Below, in pieces: positions 42,734 through 51,268 of a DNA stretch of 64,000 nt (positions are counted from its first letter, which is position 1; each line of letters begins with the position of its first letter). Below the pieces are notes generated by a model that saw only the letters and a list, made by a program, of their open reading frames with translations, ran no database searches and was not told the DNA's origin. The stretch comes from an uncultured Eubacteriales bacterium (GTDB lineage: Bacteria; Bacillota; Clostridia; Peptostreptococcales; Anaerovoracaceae). The stretch covers positions 1 to 64,000 of the forward strand of contig CACYQX010000005.1 of assembly GCA_902776725.1 (NCBI GenBank), written 5' to 3'. A program made the position numbers and the translations under genes.

Positions 42734-43675
42734 TTATTTGATTGCGCCTGTTACTAGTCCAAGGAGAGCCATTCTTAGATACATTCCGTTATGTGCCTGA
42801 CGGAAGTATGCGGCGCCGGCATAGTCGTCAACCTCGAGTGCGATTTCGTCAACTCTCGGAAGCGGGTGAAGGATGATGATATTCTTCTTTGCCTTCTTGA
42901 GAAGCTTCTTATCGAAGATATAGCTTCCTTTTACCTTTTCGTAGTCTTCCGGATTATCAAAGCGCTCACGCTGGACTCTCGTTACATATACGAAGTCGGA
43001 TTTTGCGAGTGCTGCGGCAACATCGTCTGTTTCTTCGATTTCAGCACCGGCTTTGCGGAGTCTCTGTGTTTCTGCCTTTGGCATTCTGAGTTCTTCGGGT
43101 GAGCAGAAGATCATCTTGTTTCCGAAGCCGGTCATGAAGTCGCCAAGGCTGTGAACGGTGCGTCCGTATTTGAGATCGCCCAGGAAGGTTATTGTCTGGC
43201 CTCCGATATGTCCTGCTTCTTTTCTCATCGTATAGATGTCGAGAAGAGCCTGCGTCGGATGTTGACGGCTTCCGTCACCTCCGTTGATAAGTGGATGAAC
43301 GGCAATCTCCGCTGCCTCGATGGCTGCTCCGCTCGTAGGATGTCTCATTACGATTGCGTCTACATATCCGTCAACGGTTTTAAGAGTGTCCTGCCAGGTT
43401 TCGCCCTTTGACTGTGAGGAAACAGAGGCGTTTCCGAGGTCGATGCAGCTTGCACCGACTCTCGCTATTGCTGCTTGGAAGGAGAGGCGGGTTCTGGTGC
43501 TCGGTTCAAAGAAGAGTGTGGCAACGACCTTGCCATCCAAATCTTTGATGGCTTCACCTTCTTTGACGCGTTTTTCGTAAATCATGGCAGTGTCCATGAT
43601 GTGGCAGAGTTCCTGATTGTTAAAATCATAACTGTTGATTACGTCGCGACCTGCAAAATTTGTGTTTGGTTCCAT
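42734..43675 (-). CDS. pyrB: Aspartate carbamoyltransferase, catalytic chain
   Basis: 313 residues, normal length. Carbamoyl-phosphate site FEPSTRTRLSF, the loop SSQSKGETWQDT (Ser/Lys donated across the trimer), MRHPTSGAA, DGSRQHPTQALLD and the aspartate-site motif HPLPRVDEI. It joins carbamoyl phosphate and aspartate in pyrimidine synthesis, or runs backwards. No regulatory chain pyrI or other pyr genes are adjacent. It is the second gene after arcC (24-base gap, AGGAAGGAG ribosome binding site), which suggests a catabolic role. Confidence 0.92.
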   Translation of the reverse strand: MEPNTNFAGRDVINSYDFNNQELCHIMDTAMIYEKRVKEGEAIKDLDGKVVATLFFEPSTRTRLSFQAAIARVGASCIDLGNASVSSQSKGETWQDTLKTVDGYVDAIVMRHPTSGAAIEAAEIAVHPLINGGDGSRQHPTQALLDIYTMRKEAGHIGGQTITFLGDLKYGRTVHSLGDFMTGFGNKMIFCSPEELRMPKAETQRLRKAGAEIEETDDVAAALAKSDFVYVTRVQRERFDNPEDYEKVKGSYIFDKKLLKKAKKNIIILHPLPRVDEIALEVDDYAGAAYFRQAHNGMYLRMALLGLVTGAIK

Positions 43676-43699
43676 AGATTTCTCCTTCCTAAATTAGTA

Positions 43700-44638
43700 T
43701 TATGCGAGTGTTGTACCTGCTTTTCCTGCAAGGGCGTCAGCCGCTTTCTCGAGGGAAGTGATTATTGCCTTTCTTCCGGGTTTGCTCTCGGCGAACATGA
43801 TTGCTGCTTCGATTTTTGGAAGCATTGAACCCGGAGCAAAATGTCCTTCTTCGATATACTGCTTTGCTTCATCAACGGTGATGGTGTCGAGATCCTTCTG
43901 ATCCGGAGTATTGTAGTTAAGGCTTACTTTTTCTACGGCGGTGAGTATAAGAAGAACGTCTGCGTCTAGGTCCTCTGCGAGCTTTTCGCTTGCGAGGTCC
44001 TTATCTATAACTGCGGCAACGCCGACTAGATCCCCATTCTCTTCTTTGATTACAGGAATTCCGCCGCCGCCTACAGTAACTACGACAAAGTCGTTATCAA
44101 CCAAGCATTTTACGGCATCGAGCTCAACGATTTCTGTCGGCATAGGGGAGGCTACAACTCTTCTCCATCCACGGCCCGCGTCTTCCTTCATCACATATCC
44201 GCTTTCCTTCTCGAGCTTTCTCGCTTCTTCCTCTGAGTAGAAGGAGCCGATTGGCTTTGATGGATTCTGGAATTTCGGGTCGTTCTGATCGACTACGACC
44301 TGCGTTACGATGGTTGCAACTTCCTTGTTTACGCCTTTTTCGCGGAGAACCTTTGCTAGGCCCTGCTGAATGTGATAGCCGATGTAACCCTGGCTCATTG
44401 CGCCGCATACATCAAAGGGCATAGCAGGTGTCTCTGAACTTGCGAGTTCGTTCTGGAGAACGATTCTTCCTACCTGTGGACCGTTTCCGTGGGCGACCAC
44501 GACCTGATAACCGTCCTTGATGATGTTTGCGATGTGCTCGGCTGTCTTGAGCACCGATTCGAACTGTGCTTCCGCGGTGGCGGGTTTCCCTGCTTCCGCA
44601 AGAGCGTTTCCGCCAAGCGCGATAACTACTTTGTCCAT
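43700..44638 (-). CDS. arcC: Carbamate kinase
   Basis: 312 residues. Transfers phosphate between carbamoyl phosphate and ADP, giving ATP, CO2 and ammonia when run catabolically. Family motifs: VIALGGNAL at the N-terminus, VVAHGNGPQVG, DQNDPKFQNPSKPIGSFY, ASPMPTEIVE, VTVGGGGIPV and the C-terminal FAPGSMLPKIEAA. Preceded by AGGAG and a divergent promoter; transcribed with pyrB. No arginine deiminase genes (arcA, argF) are beside it, so its carbamoyl phosphate probably comes from PyrB. Confidence 0.95.
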   Translation of the reverse strand: MDKVVIALGGNALAEAGKPATAEAQFESVLKTAEHIANIIKDGYQVVVAHGNGPQVGRIVLQNELASSETPAMPFDVCGAMSQGYIGYHIQQGLAKVLREKGVNKEVATIVTQVVVDQNDPKFQNPSKPIGSFYSEEEARKLEKESGYVMKEDAGRGWRRVVASPMPTEIVELDAVKCLVDNDFVVVTVGGGGIPVIKEENGDLVGVAAVIDKDLASEKLAEDLDADVLLILTAVEKVSLNYNTPDQKDLDTITVDEAKQYIEEGHFAPGSMLPKIEAAIMFAESKPGRKAIITSLEKAADALAGKAGTTLA

Positions 44639-44668
44639 TGTGATTTATCTCCTATCTTGTATGTAATC

Positions 44669-44687
44669 GTGAGCAAAAACCGCTCAC
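44669..44687. repeat. Inverted repeat in the arcC leader
   Basis: GTGAGC (44669-44674) and GCTCAC (44682-44687) separated by 7 bases, between the arcC promoter and its ribosome binding site. It could be an operator or an RNA hairpin controlling arcC-pyrB; not tested. Confidence 0.45.
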
Positions 44688-44695
44688 CACGTATA

Positions 44696-44725
44696 ATTAT
44701 CTCATGGAGCAAGGTCGCAAGGCAA
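44696..44725 (-). promoter_or_regulatory. Possible promoter of arcC-pyrB
   Basis: Minus strand TTGCCT (44725-44720), 18-bp spacer, GATAAT (44701-44696). Moderate match; lies back to back with the promoter of the amidohydrolase. Confidence 0.45.
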
Positions 44726-44757
44726 GAGATATTTTAGGTGCTTGGGCCAAGATAATA

Positions 44758-44766
44758 TGATACAAT
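44758..44766 (+). promoter_or_regulatory. Extended -10 promoter of the amidohydrolase gene
   Basis: TGATACAAT (44758-44766), a TGn-extended -10; no good -35 box at 17 bp. 39 bases upstream of the start codon. Confidence 0.5.
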
Positions 44767-44805
44767 TAATAATTGGAAATCTACACAAGAGGAGGAGGCT
44801 TTTCT

Positions 44806-46203
44806 ATGTGGGATCGTATAATTAAAAACGGAATTCTCGTTACCGGAACGAATAGCGAAAATGCCGATATATATATCAAAGACGGGAAGATAGCAAAGGT
44901 GGCTCCGGCATCTCGGGATGCAGCGGAAGACGCTCGCGAGGTAATAGATGCGAGCGGAAAATACGTCCTTCCCGGACTTATCGATACCCACGTCCATTCA
45001 AGGGATGGAAGAATAGGTGCTCACCACAAGGAAGACTTTTCTTATTCAACCGCAGCTGCGGCGGCGGGTGGCATCACGACCATCTTCGAAATGCCGAACT
45101 GCAACCCCACGATTTACAGCGAAGAAAACCTAAATAGCCTTGTCGAGATAGTTGAGCCGAAGGCGCTTGTGGACTTTGGTGTATGGGGACTCTGTCTTGG
45201 AGACTTAAACAAAGATGAAATCCCAAAGCTCGATAAGGGCGGCGTTATCGGATATAAATTCTTCTGGGGCTATGCGATAGACTCCAATGAGTATCAGCTG
45301 ATATACAATTATGAGCCAGGTATGGAGGGCGTAATTCCACCTCTTGATAACGGCGAGGTAATGAAGATATTCAGAGATGTTGCAAGGACCGGAAAGAAGG
45401 TCGCGATTCACGCTGAGGACTTCTTTATCATCAAAGCGCTCACGGAAGAGGTCCGAGCGCGCGGTGAAGACAGTTATGCGGCACTTCTCGAGTCGAGGCC
45501 GGTGTTTGCGGAAACGATAGTAATAGATACGGCAATCAAGATTGCCGAAGCCACGGGTGCGCATCTGCATATACTTCACGTCGGATGCGGAGACGGAGTG
45601 GATATAATCCGCGATGCAAGAAAGAGAGGCGTCGACGTAACCGCCGAGACATGTCCGCATTATCTCTATCTCACTGATGAAGATGCGGAAGAGGCGGGAA
45701 CTCGAATGAAGACATATCCGCTGATTAGAACCGCGGACGACAGAGAACGCGTATGGGAAGGCCTTCGTGACGGAACGCTTTCTACAGTCGCTTCCGACCA
45801 TGCGCCGCATACCGAAGAAGAAAAGGCGAACGGTTTCTGGGGAGCGCCTGCGGGAATCTCAGGAACGGAAACCATGTCCATGATAGTTCTCGACGGTGTG
45901 AGCAAAGGAAGGATTACGATAAACGATTTCGCAAGGGTGATGTCGGAGAATCCGGCGAAGATTTACGGCATATATCCAAACAAAGGGTCGCTTGAAGTGG
46001 GGACGGATGCGGACTTTGCAATAGTGGATATGGATGTGGAGTATATATTCAGGCAGGACGATATGCATTCCAAGATAAAGATGTCGCCTTATGACGGAAG
46101 GTCTTTTAAGGGAAGAGTCGTACAGACGATTCTCAGAGGCGAGACTGTAATGAAGGACGGAGATATAATAGGCGAGCCGAGAGGGCAGTTTATAAGAGCA
46201 TAG
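44806..46203 (+). CDS. Cyclic amidohydrolase (dihydroorotase / allantoinase / dihydropyrimidinase family)
   Basis: 465 residues from ATG 44806 (AGGAGGAGG upstream). Urease-type metal hydrolase: HVHSRDG (first two His), GYKFFWG (candidate carboxylated Lys), VAIHAEDFF, LHILHVG and VASDHAPH (Asp). Typical C-terminus GSLEVGTDADFAIVDMD. The length and the closing block (SPYDGRSFKG, GETVMKDGDIIGEP) suit allantoinase or dihydropyrimidinase, while divergent pyrB-arcC suggests a dihydroorotase acting on dihydroorotate. Substrate undecided; all these enzymes open cyclic amide rings. Next gene follows after 24 bases. Confidence 0.85.
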   Translation: MWDRIIKNGILVTGTNSENADIYIKDGKIAKVAPASRDAAEDAREVIDASGKYVLPGLIDTHVHSRDGRIGAHHKEDFSYSTAAAAAGGITTIFEMPNCNPTIYSEENLNSLVEIVEPKALVDFGVWGLCLGDLNKDEIPKLDKGGVIGYKFFWGYAIDSNEYQLIYNYEPGMEGVIPPLDNGEVMKIFRDVARTGKKVAIHAEDFFIIKALTEEVRARGEDSYAALLESRPVFAETIVIDTAIKIAEATGAHLHILHVGCGDGVDIIRDARKRGVDVTAETCPHYLYLTDEDAEEAGTRMKTYPLIRTADDRERVWEGLRDGTLSTVASDHAPHTEEEKANGFWGAPAGISGTETMSMIVLDGVSKGRITINDFARVMSENPAKIYGIYPNKGSLEVGTDADFAIVDMDVEYIFRQDDMHSKIKMSPYDGRSFKGRVVQTILRGETVMKDGDIIGEPRGQFIRA

Positions 46204-46227
46204 GGTGAAGCGCAAAGGAGAGAAGAC

Positions 46228-47502
46228 ATGAAAAAGTACACAGAAATGACAAAGGACGAACTTGCGAAGGAACTTGAGGTTGTTGAAGCAAAGTATAACG
46301 AGCTTAAAAGCAAGGGACTCGACCTCAATATTTCGAGAGGAAAGCCGGGACGTGAGCAACTCGATATAGTTTCGGATATGCTTACGATTGTGAACGAGAA
46401 CACGGATTTTATGTGCGACGGACAGGACGTAAGAAACTACGGTATTCTAGACGGAATTACGCCGGTTAAGAAACTCTTTGCGGATGTCCTCGGAACAAAG
46501 CCCGAGAATATCTTTGTTGGAGGAAACGCAAGCCTTCAGCTTATGTTCGATACGATTTCTCTCGCGTACACGCACGGAATGCTTAACAGCGAGAGGCCTT
46601 GGGCTAAACTCGACAAGGTTAAATGGCTTTGCCCATCGCCCGGCTACGACAGACATTTCACGGTTTCCGAATCCTTCGGAATGGAAATGATAGTTGTTCC
46701 GATGACGGACGAAGGTCCCGACATGGATGTAGTGGAGGAACTCGTAAAGGACCCGGAAGTAAAGGGTATGTGGTGCGTTCCCAAGTATTCAAATCCGGAC
46801 GGCATCATCTATTCGGAGAAGACGATAGATAGAATTGCGCATCTTAAGCCTGCTGCGCCGGACTTCACAATCATGTGGGACAATGCCTATGTGATTCACG
46901 AATTCGAGGGAGACTATGTTCCATTTCCTGATATCCTGAGCATCTGCGAGAAAGCCGGAAATCCAAATATGGTATTCGAATTCTCTTCGACATCAAAGAT
47001 TACATTCCCGGGTGCGGGTGTTGCGGTATTCGCGACGAGCGAAGAAAATATGGCGCATGTCAAGAAAGTATGGAATGCACATACTATTGGATTTGACAAG
47101 CTCAATATGCTTCGTCATGCGCTCTATATAAAGGACAAGGACAATCTTCTTGCCCTCATGAAGAAGCACGCCGGAGTTCTCGGACCAAAGTTCAGAACTG
47201 TTCTCGATATGCTCGAGAAGGAAATAGAGCCTCTCGGAATTGCAGAGTGGCAGAAACCGAAGGGCGGATATTTCGTAAGCATCAACTGTATGCCGGGAAC
47301 AGCAACCGAGACATGGAGACTCTGTAAAGAAGCGGGCGTAGTTATGACGGGAGCAGGTGCTACATATCCGTACGGAAAGGATCCCGCGGACAGCAACCTA
47401 AGAATTGCGCCGAGCCTTCCTTTGCCGGAAGTAGTAGCGGAAGCCATGGAAGTCTTCTGCGTATCGCTCAAGCTCGCAGCACTGAGAAAGCTTATAGCCT
47501 AG
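46228..47502 (+). CDS. PLP aminotransferase, probably aspartate aminotransferase (type Ic-like)
   Basis: 424 residues. Fold-type I aminotransferase: NISRGKPGREQLD at the N-terminus, GGNASLQLMFD (cofactor phosphate loop), CVPKYSNPDGIIYS, WDNAYVIHEFEG, FSSTSKITFPGAGVA (PLP lysine) and NLRIAPSLP (substrate Arg). The divergent sequence resembles the type Ic aspartate aminotransferases of Corynebacterium rather than classical AspC. It would convert aspartate released by PyrB into oxaloacetate. Directly downstream of the amidohydrolase (24-base gap); a bidirectional terminator follows. Confidence 0.82.
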   Translation: MKKYTEMTKDELAKELEVVEAKYNELKSKGLDLNISRGKPGREQLDIVSDMLTIVNENTDFMCDGQDVRNYGILDGITPVKKLFADVLGTKPENIFVGGNASLQLMFDTISLAYTHGMLNSERPWAKLDKVKWLCPSPGYDRHFTVSESFGMEMIVVPMTDEGPDMDVVEELVKDPEVKGMWCVPKYSNPDGIIYSEKTIDRIAHLKPAAPDFTIMWDNAYVIHEFEGDYVPFPDILSICEKAGNPNMVFEFSSTSKITFPGAGVAVFATSEENMAHVKKVWNAHTIGFDKLNMLRHALYIKDKDNLLALMKKHAGVLGPKFRTVLDMLEKEIEPLGIAEWQKPKGGYFVSINCMPGTATETWRLCKEAGVVMTGAGATYPYGKDPADSNLRIAPSLPLPEVVAEAMEVFCVSLKLAALRKLIA

Positions 47503-47512
47503 CCAATAAATA

Positions 47513-47540
47513 AAAGACCGAGGCGTGCGCCTCGGTCTTT
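47513..47540. terminator. Bidirectional terminator
   Basis: A perfect 13-bp stem AAAGACCGAGGCG/CGCCTCGGTCTTT (47513-47525 with 47528-47540) with T-rich tails on both strands, between the aminotransferase gene and the convergent exporter genes. Confidence 0.92.
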
Positions 47541-49373
47541 TTATGTTTCTCTTCCTGCGAACTGGGTCATATAGAGTTCGTAGTATTTTCCTTGCTTCTC
47601 GAGGAGCTCCGTGTGGTTTCCGACCTCCACGATGCTTCCCTGATCCATTACGACTATGATATCCGCATTCTGAATCGTGGAAAGGCGGTGAGCGATTATT
47701 AGACTCGTTCTTCCTTCCATGAGCCTATACATCGCATCCTGAATGCTTACCTCGGTTCTCGTATCGATGTTTGACGTCGCTTCGTCGAGAATCAAGATAT
47801 ATGGCATGGAGAGGAATGCTCGTCCTATTGTTACGAGCTGCCTTTGGCCCTGCGATAGATTGTCGCCTGAGTCCACGAGAATTGTTTCATAGCCTTCGGG
47901 GAGGGATTTTGCAATCTTGTCGCAGCCCGTCTTCTCGGCGGCGCCGATTATTTCACCATCGGTCGCATCAGGCTTTGCATAGCAGAGGTTTGATCTTAAG
48001 GTATCCGTAAAGAGCATGGTCTCCTGCGGAACTATTCCTATCATGTCTCGCGCGTCGTGGAGCGCGATGTCTTTGATGTTTACACCGTCAAGCAAGATTT
48101 CTCCGGAATCGATATCGTAGAAACGCATGAGCAGGTTTACTATCGTGGTCTTTCCGGAACCGGTGGAGCCTACGAGTGCGATCTTCTTTCCGGATTGGAC
48201 GGTTAGGCTGAAGTTGTTTATTACTTTCTTTTCGGGAACGTAGGAGAAATCCACGTTCTTGAATTCTATTACGCCCTTTGTTTCTGACATTCTTATGTCG
48301 CCGCCTGCGTATTCTTTGTTTTCGTCCAAGACTTCAAAAATTCTCTCGGCGCCGGCCATCGCAGTCTGAATCTGTCCGTAGAGCTGCGAAAGCTCAATTA
48401 TAGGTCTCGAGAACTGACGAGAATAGACGATGAAGGCGGAGATGACACCGACGGTAATCATTCCTTTGATGGCGAGGTAGCCGCCGAATACCGCAACCGC
48501 AACAAAGGAAATATTGTTAAGCATATTCATGACGGGACCCATGGAAGCCGCGATTATTTCCGCTTTGATTCCGGTCTTTGTGAGGTCATCCGAAGTTTCG
48601 TTGAAATCCGCTATTACGCTTTCCTGTTGGTTGTAGGCGGTTACCGTTTTGTAATTGCTTACTTTTTCTTCTACGATTCCGTTGATGGTACCGAGGAGTC
48701 TCTGGCGCTTTAACGAATACTTTCTGATGATTTTTGAAATCACCTGTGTAAAGAGAACGGTGAAGATTACTACAGAGCAGGATACGAGCGTAAGCTGCCA
48801 GCTGAAGTAAAGCATTATAACAACCGTTCCGACGAGGGTTAATGCGCCGGAGAATACGGATGTGAGAGACTGCGAAACGATGTTGGAGATATTCTCCGCG
48901 TCGTTCGTCATTCTGCTCATGATATCGCCGTGCGAATGATTGTCCAAATAAGAAATCGGAAGATCGATTATCTTATCGAAGAGCTCTGCTCTCATATTCT
49001 TGACTATTCTCTGGCTGAGACGTGCACCCGTGCGTTCCTGAATAAGGGTAAAGATGCTCGATGCGACATAGGCCGCGAGCATATATGTGAGGAACCTCGG
49101 TATGAGGGAGAACTGTCCCGTGGTGAGGAAGTCGATCACCTTACTCTGAAGTGCCGGTGCCGCAATCTGAAGGATTACGGAAATGGCAACGATAAAGAAT
49201 AGCAGTGCGACGACTTTTCGTTCTTCCTTGAAGTAGACGAGGAGTCTCGAAAGCGTAACCTTTGCTTCCTTTGGTTTTTCTATCTGCTGTCCCATCGCAC
49301 CGGGACCGCGGCCTCTGCCCATCATTCCCATAGGAGATTGAGGTGTCTGTGCATTCTGGTTCTTCTGACTCAT
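47541..49373 (-). CDS. ABC exporter half-transporter (catalytic-site subunit)
   Basis: 610 residues. A polar Gly/Met/Arg-rich N-terminal tail (GMMGRGRGPGAMG, residues ~15-30) precedes the six-helix membrane domain. Nucleotide-binding domain: Walker A GSTGSGKTT, signature variant LSQGQRQL, Walker B ILILDEATSNID with catalytic Glu, H-loop IAHRL. Forms a heterodimer with the protein encoded just upstream; the start overlaps that gene's stop by 4 bases. Substrate unknown. Independent from, but of the same design as, the exporter at 21.3-25.0 kb. Confidence 0.92.
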   Translation of the reverse strand: MSQKNQNAQTPQSPMGMMGRGRGPGAMGQQIEKPKEAKVTLSRLLVYFKEERKVVALLFFIVAISVILQIAAPALQSKVIDFLTTGQFSLIPRFLTYMLAAYVASSIFTLIQERTGARLSQRIVKNMRAELFDKIIDLPISYLDNHSHGDIMSRMTNDAENISNIVSQSLTSVFSGALTLVGTVVIMLYFSWQLTLVSCSVVIFTVLFTQVISKIIRKYSLKRQRLLGTINGIVEEKVSNYKTVTAYNQQESVIADFNETSDDLTKTGIKAEIIAASMGPVMNMLNNISFVAVAVFGGYLAIKGMITVGVISAFIVYSRQFSRPIIELSQLYGQIQTAMAGAERIFEVLDENKEYAGGDIRMSETKGVIEFKNVDFSYVPEKKVINNFSLTVQSGKKIALVGSTGSGKTTIVNLLMRFYDIDSGEILLDGVNIKDIALHDARDMIGIVPQETMLFTDTLRSNLCYAKPDATDGEIIGAAEKTGCDKIAKSLPEGYETILVDSGDNLSQGQRQLVTIGRAFLSMPYILILDEATSNIDTRTEVSIQDAMYRLMEGRTSLIIAHRLSTIQNADIIVVMDQGSIVEVGNHTELLEKQGKYYELYMTQFAGRET

Positions 49374-51115
49374 GCAGCACCTCCCAACTTCATCTGGGAA
49401 TCGCAGATGTCCTTATAGACAGGTGAGGTCTCATAGAGTTCCTCGTGGGTTCCGTATGCGATTATGGAAGCATCGTCTATAACGGCGATCTTGTCCGCGT
49501 ATTTGGCGGTTGCGATACGCTGTGCGATTACGACCTTGGTTATATCGGAATATCCTTCGTCGAGAGCCTTGTAGAGCGCGGCCTCGGTCTTTAAGTCGAG
49601 CGCACTCGAGGAATCGTCAAAGATCATTATCTCGGAATGCTTGAGTAATGCTCTTGCAATCGCTACTCTCTGACGCTGACCGCCGGATAGACTCTGACCT
49701 TTTTCGGCGACAGCCGTGTCATAGCCGTCCTGCTGCTCCATGATAAAGCCGTGTGCCTGTGCGTCTGTCGCGGCTTTGATTATTTCTTCGTCGGTAGCAC
49801 CGGGCTTACCGATTGCGATATTTTCTTTGATGGTCGTGCTGAAGAGTTCGTTCTTCTGTGTAACAAAGGAAACCTTGTCGCGAAGGGCGGTGAGGTCATA
49901 TTCTTTGATGTCGATTCCGTCAATCAGGACTTGGCCTTCTGTCGGGTCGTAGAATCTATCTATAAGATTTACGAGTGTCGTCTTACCTTCGCCGGTTGAA
50001 CCTACGATTGCGAGGGTTTCGCCTTTTTGTATGTCGAGATTTATGTTATGGAGAATCTCTTCGTTTCCTTCGGGGTAGGTGAAGGATACATTCTTGAAGG
50101 AAATTGCAGGAGCGCTGGCGTTAGCCGTTGTTGTATCTTTTCCGGCATTTCCGCCCTTGATTGAAGGCTCGGTGTTGATTATTTCTTTAAGCCTCTTTGC
50201 GGACGCCATACCTCTCGTCATAACCTGGAAAATCATTGCGAGCATCATCATGCCGCCCAAGATCTGCGTGATATATGTTACGGCGGCCATTACTTCGCCG
50301 GGGAGCATTCCGCCTTGTTCAACCTGGATTGCACCTATTTGGATGAGGGCAACGGTAGCAAGGTTAAGGATTATATTCATCGCAGGTCTTAAGAAGGACA
50401 TGGTGAGCATTACCTTTAGTTGCGTGTCAACCAGGTCTTCGTTTGCATCGCCGAATCTATCTTTCTCGCGCTTCTCCTGAACAAAGGATTTTACAACACG
50501 AGCGCCGCCTATGGTTTCCTGAATTACGGTGTTTAATTTATCAAGCTTTGTTTGGAGTTTTGTGAACATCGGGCTTACGCGGATGAGCACGATTGCAACG
50601 TCCAAGATTACAAGCGGGAATGCTATCGCTATTACGGTCAAGAAATGAACGTTAAGAGAGAGGAGGGTCATGCTTCCCACGACGAGGAACATGAAACTCC
50701 TTATAAAGCCTCTTACGAGTTGCTGGACGAGTCTTTCGACCTGCGAAACGTCATTTGTTATTCTTGTGATAAGAGAACCTGTGGTGAATCTATCCGTCTG
50801 CTCAAAGGAGAGGTGCATTATGCGTTCAAAGCAGACCTTTCTGATTCTGTTTCCGTAGCCTTGGCTGCAGATATTTCCGGTGACTCCGGAGAGTGCTCCG
50901 CAGATACCGCCGAGCAAAACTACGAGAATCATTCTGATTCCTGTCGTCGTTATGAGCGAAAGATCGGGAGTACCGTTATTGTTAAGCCCAAGTATTCCTT
51001 CGTCGACTATTCTTGCCATGAGTTTTGGCTGGAGCATATCGATATATACTTCGGCTATCATGAATCCTGCGGCGAGTATCGCGAAGATCCAATACTTCTT
51101 CATGTATTTAAGCAT
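49370..51115 (-). CDS. ABC exporter half-transporter (degenerate-site subunit)
   Basis: 581 residues from the ATG at 51115, which is preceded by CGGAGAAAG; an in-frame ATG at 51151 falls in the promoter and is unlikely. Exporter membrane domain, then Walker A GSTGEGKTT, canonical signature LSGGQRQR, Walker B IMIFDDSSSALD (catalytic Glu replaced by Asp) and IAQR instead of IAHR at the H-loop. Two catalytic residues are therefore changed, while the signature that serves the partner's site is intact. First gene of the exporter operon. Confidence 0.9.
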   Translation of the reverse strand: MLKYMKKYWIFAILAAGFMIAEVYIDMLQPKLMARIVDEGILGLNNNGTPDLSLITTTGIRMILVVLLGGICGALSGVTGNICSQGYGNRIRKVCFERIMHLSFEQTDRFTTGSLITRITNDVSQVERLVQQLVRGFIRSFMFLVVGSMTLLSLNVHFLTVIAIAFPLVILDVAIVLIRVSPMFTKLQTKLDKLNTVIQETIGGARVVKSFVQEKREKDRFGDANEDLVDTQLKVMLTMSFLRPAMNIILNLATVALIQIGAIQVEQGGMLPGEVMAAVTYITQILGGMMMLAMIFQVMTRGMASAKRLKEIINTEPSIKGGNAGKDTTTANASAPAISFKNVSFTYPEGNEEILHNINLDIQKGETLAIVGSTGEGKTTLVNLIDRFYDPTEGQVLIDGIDIKEYDLTALRDKVSFVTQKNELFSTTIKENIAIGKPGATDEEIIKAATDAQAHGFIMEQQDGYDTAVAEKGQSLSGGQRQRVAIARALLKHSEIMIFDDSSSALDLKTEAALYKALDEGYSDITKVVIAQRIATAKYADKIAVIDDASIIAYGTHEELYETSPVYKDICDSQMKLGGAA

Positions 51116-51150
51116 TATTATCTTTCTCCGTAGTGAATTCCAATACGCCA

Positions 51151-51179
51151 ATTATACACTATGGAGGGTCTTTATTCAA
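51151..51179 (-). promoter_or_regulatory. Promoter of the second ABC exporter operon
   Basis: Minus strand TTGAAT (51179-51174), 17-bp spacer, TATAAT (51156-51151). Confidence 0.75.
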
Positions 51180-51210
51180 TTAAAGCAAAGGCAGCGGGGA
51201 CTTGCTCTTT

Positions 51211-51238
51211 TTGGTGTTAATATGGTAAATTTTATATA
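51211..51238 (+). promoter_or_regulatory. Possible promoter of the MORN lipoprotein gene
   Basis: TTGGTG (51211-51216), 16-bp spacer, TATATA (51233-51238), 31 bases upstream of the start codon; divergent from the exporter promoter. Confidence 0.5.
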
Positions 51239-51268
51239 GAAAACAAAGGTGGTATGGTAGGAGAATAA

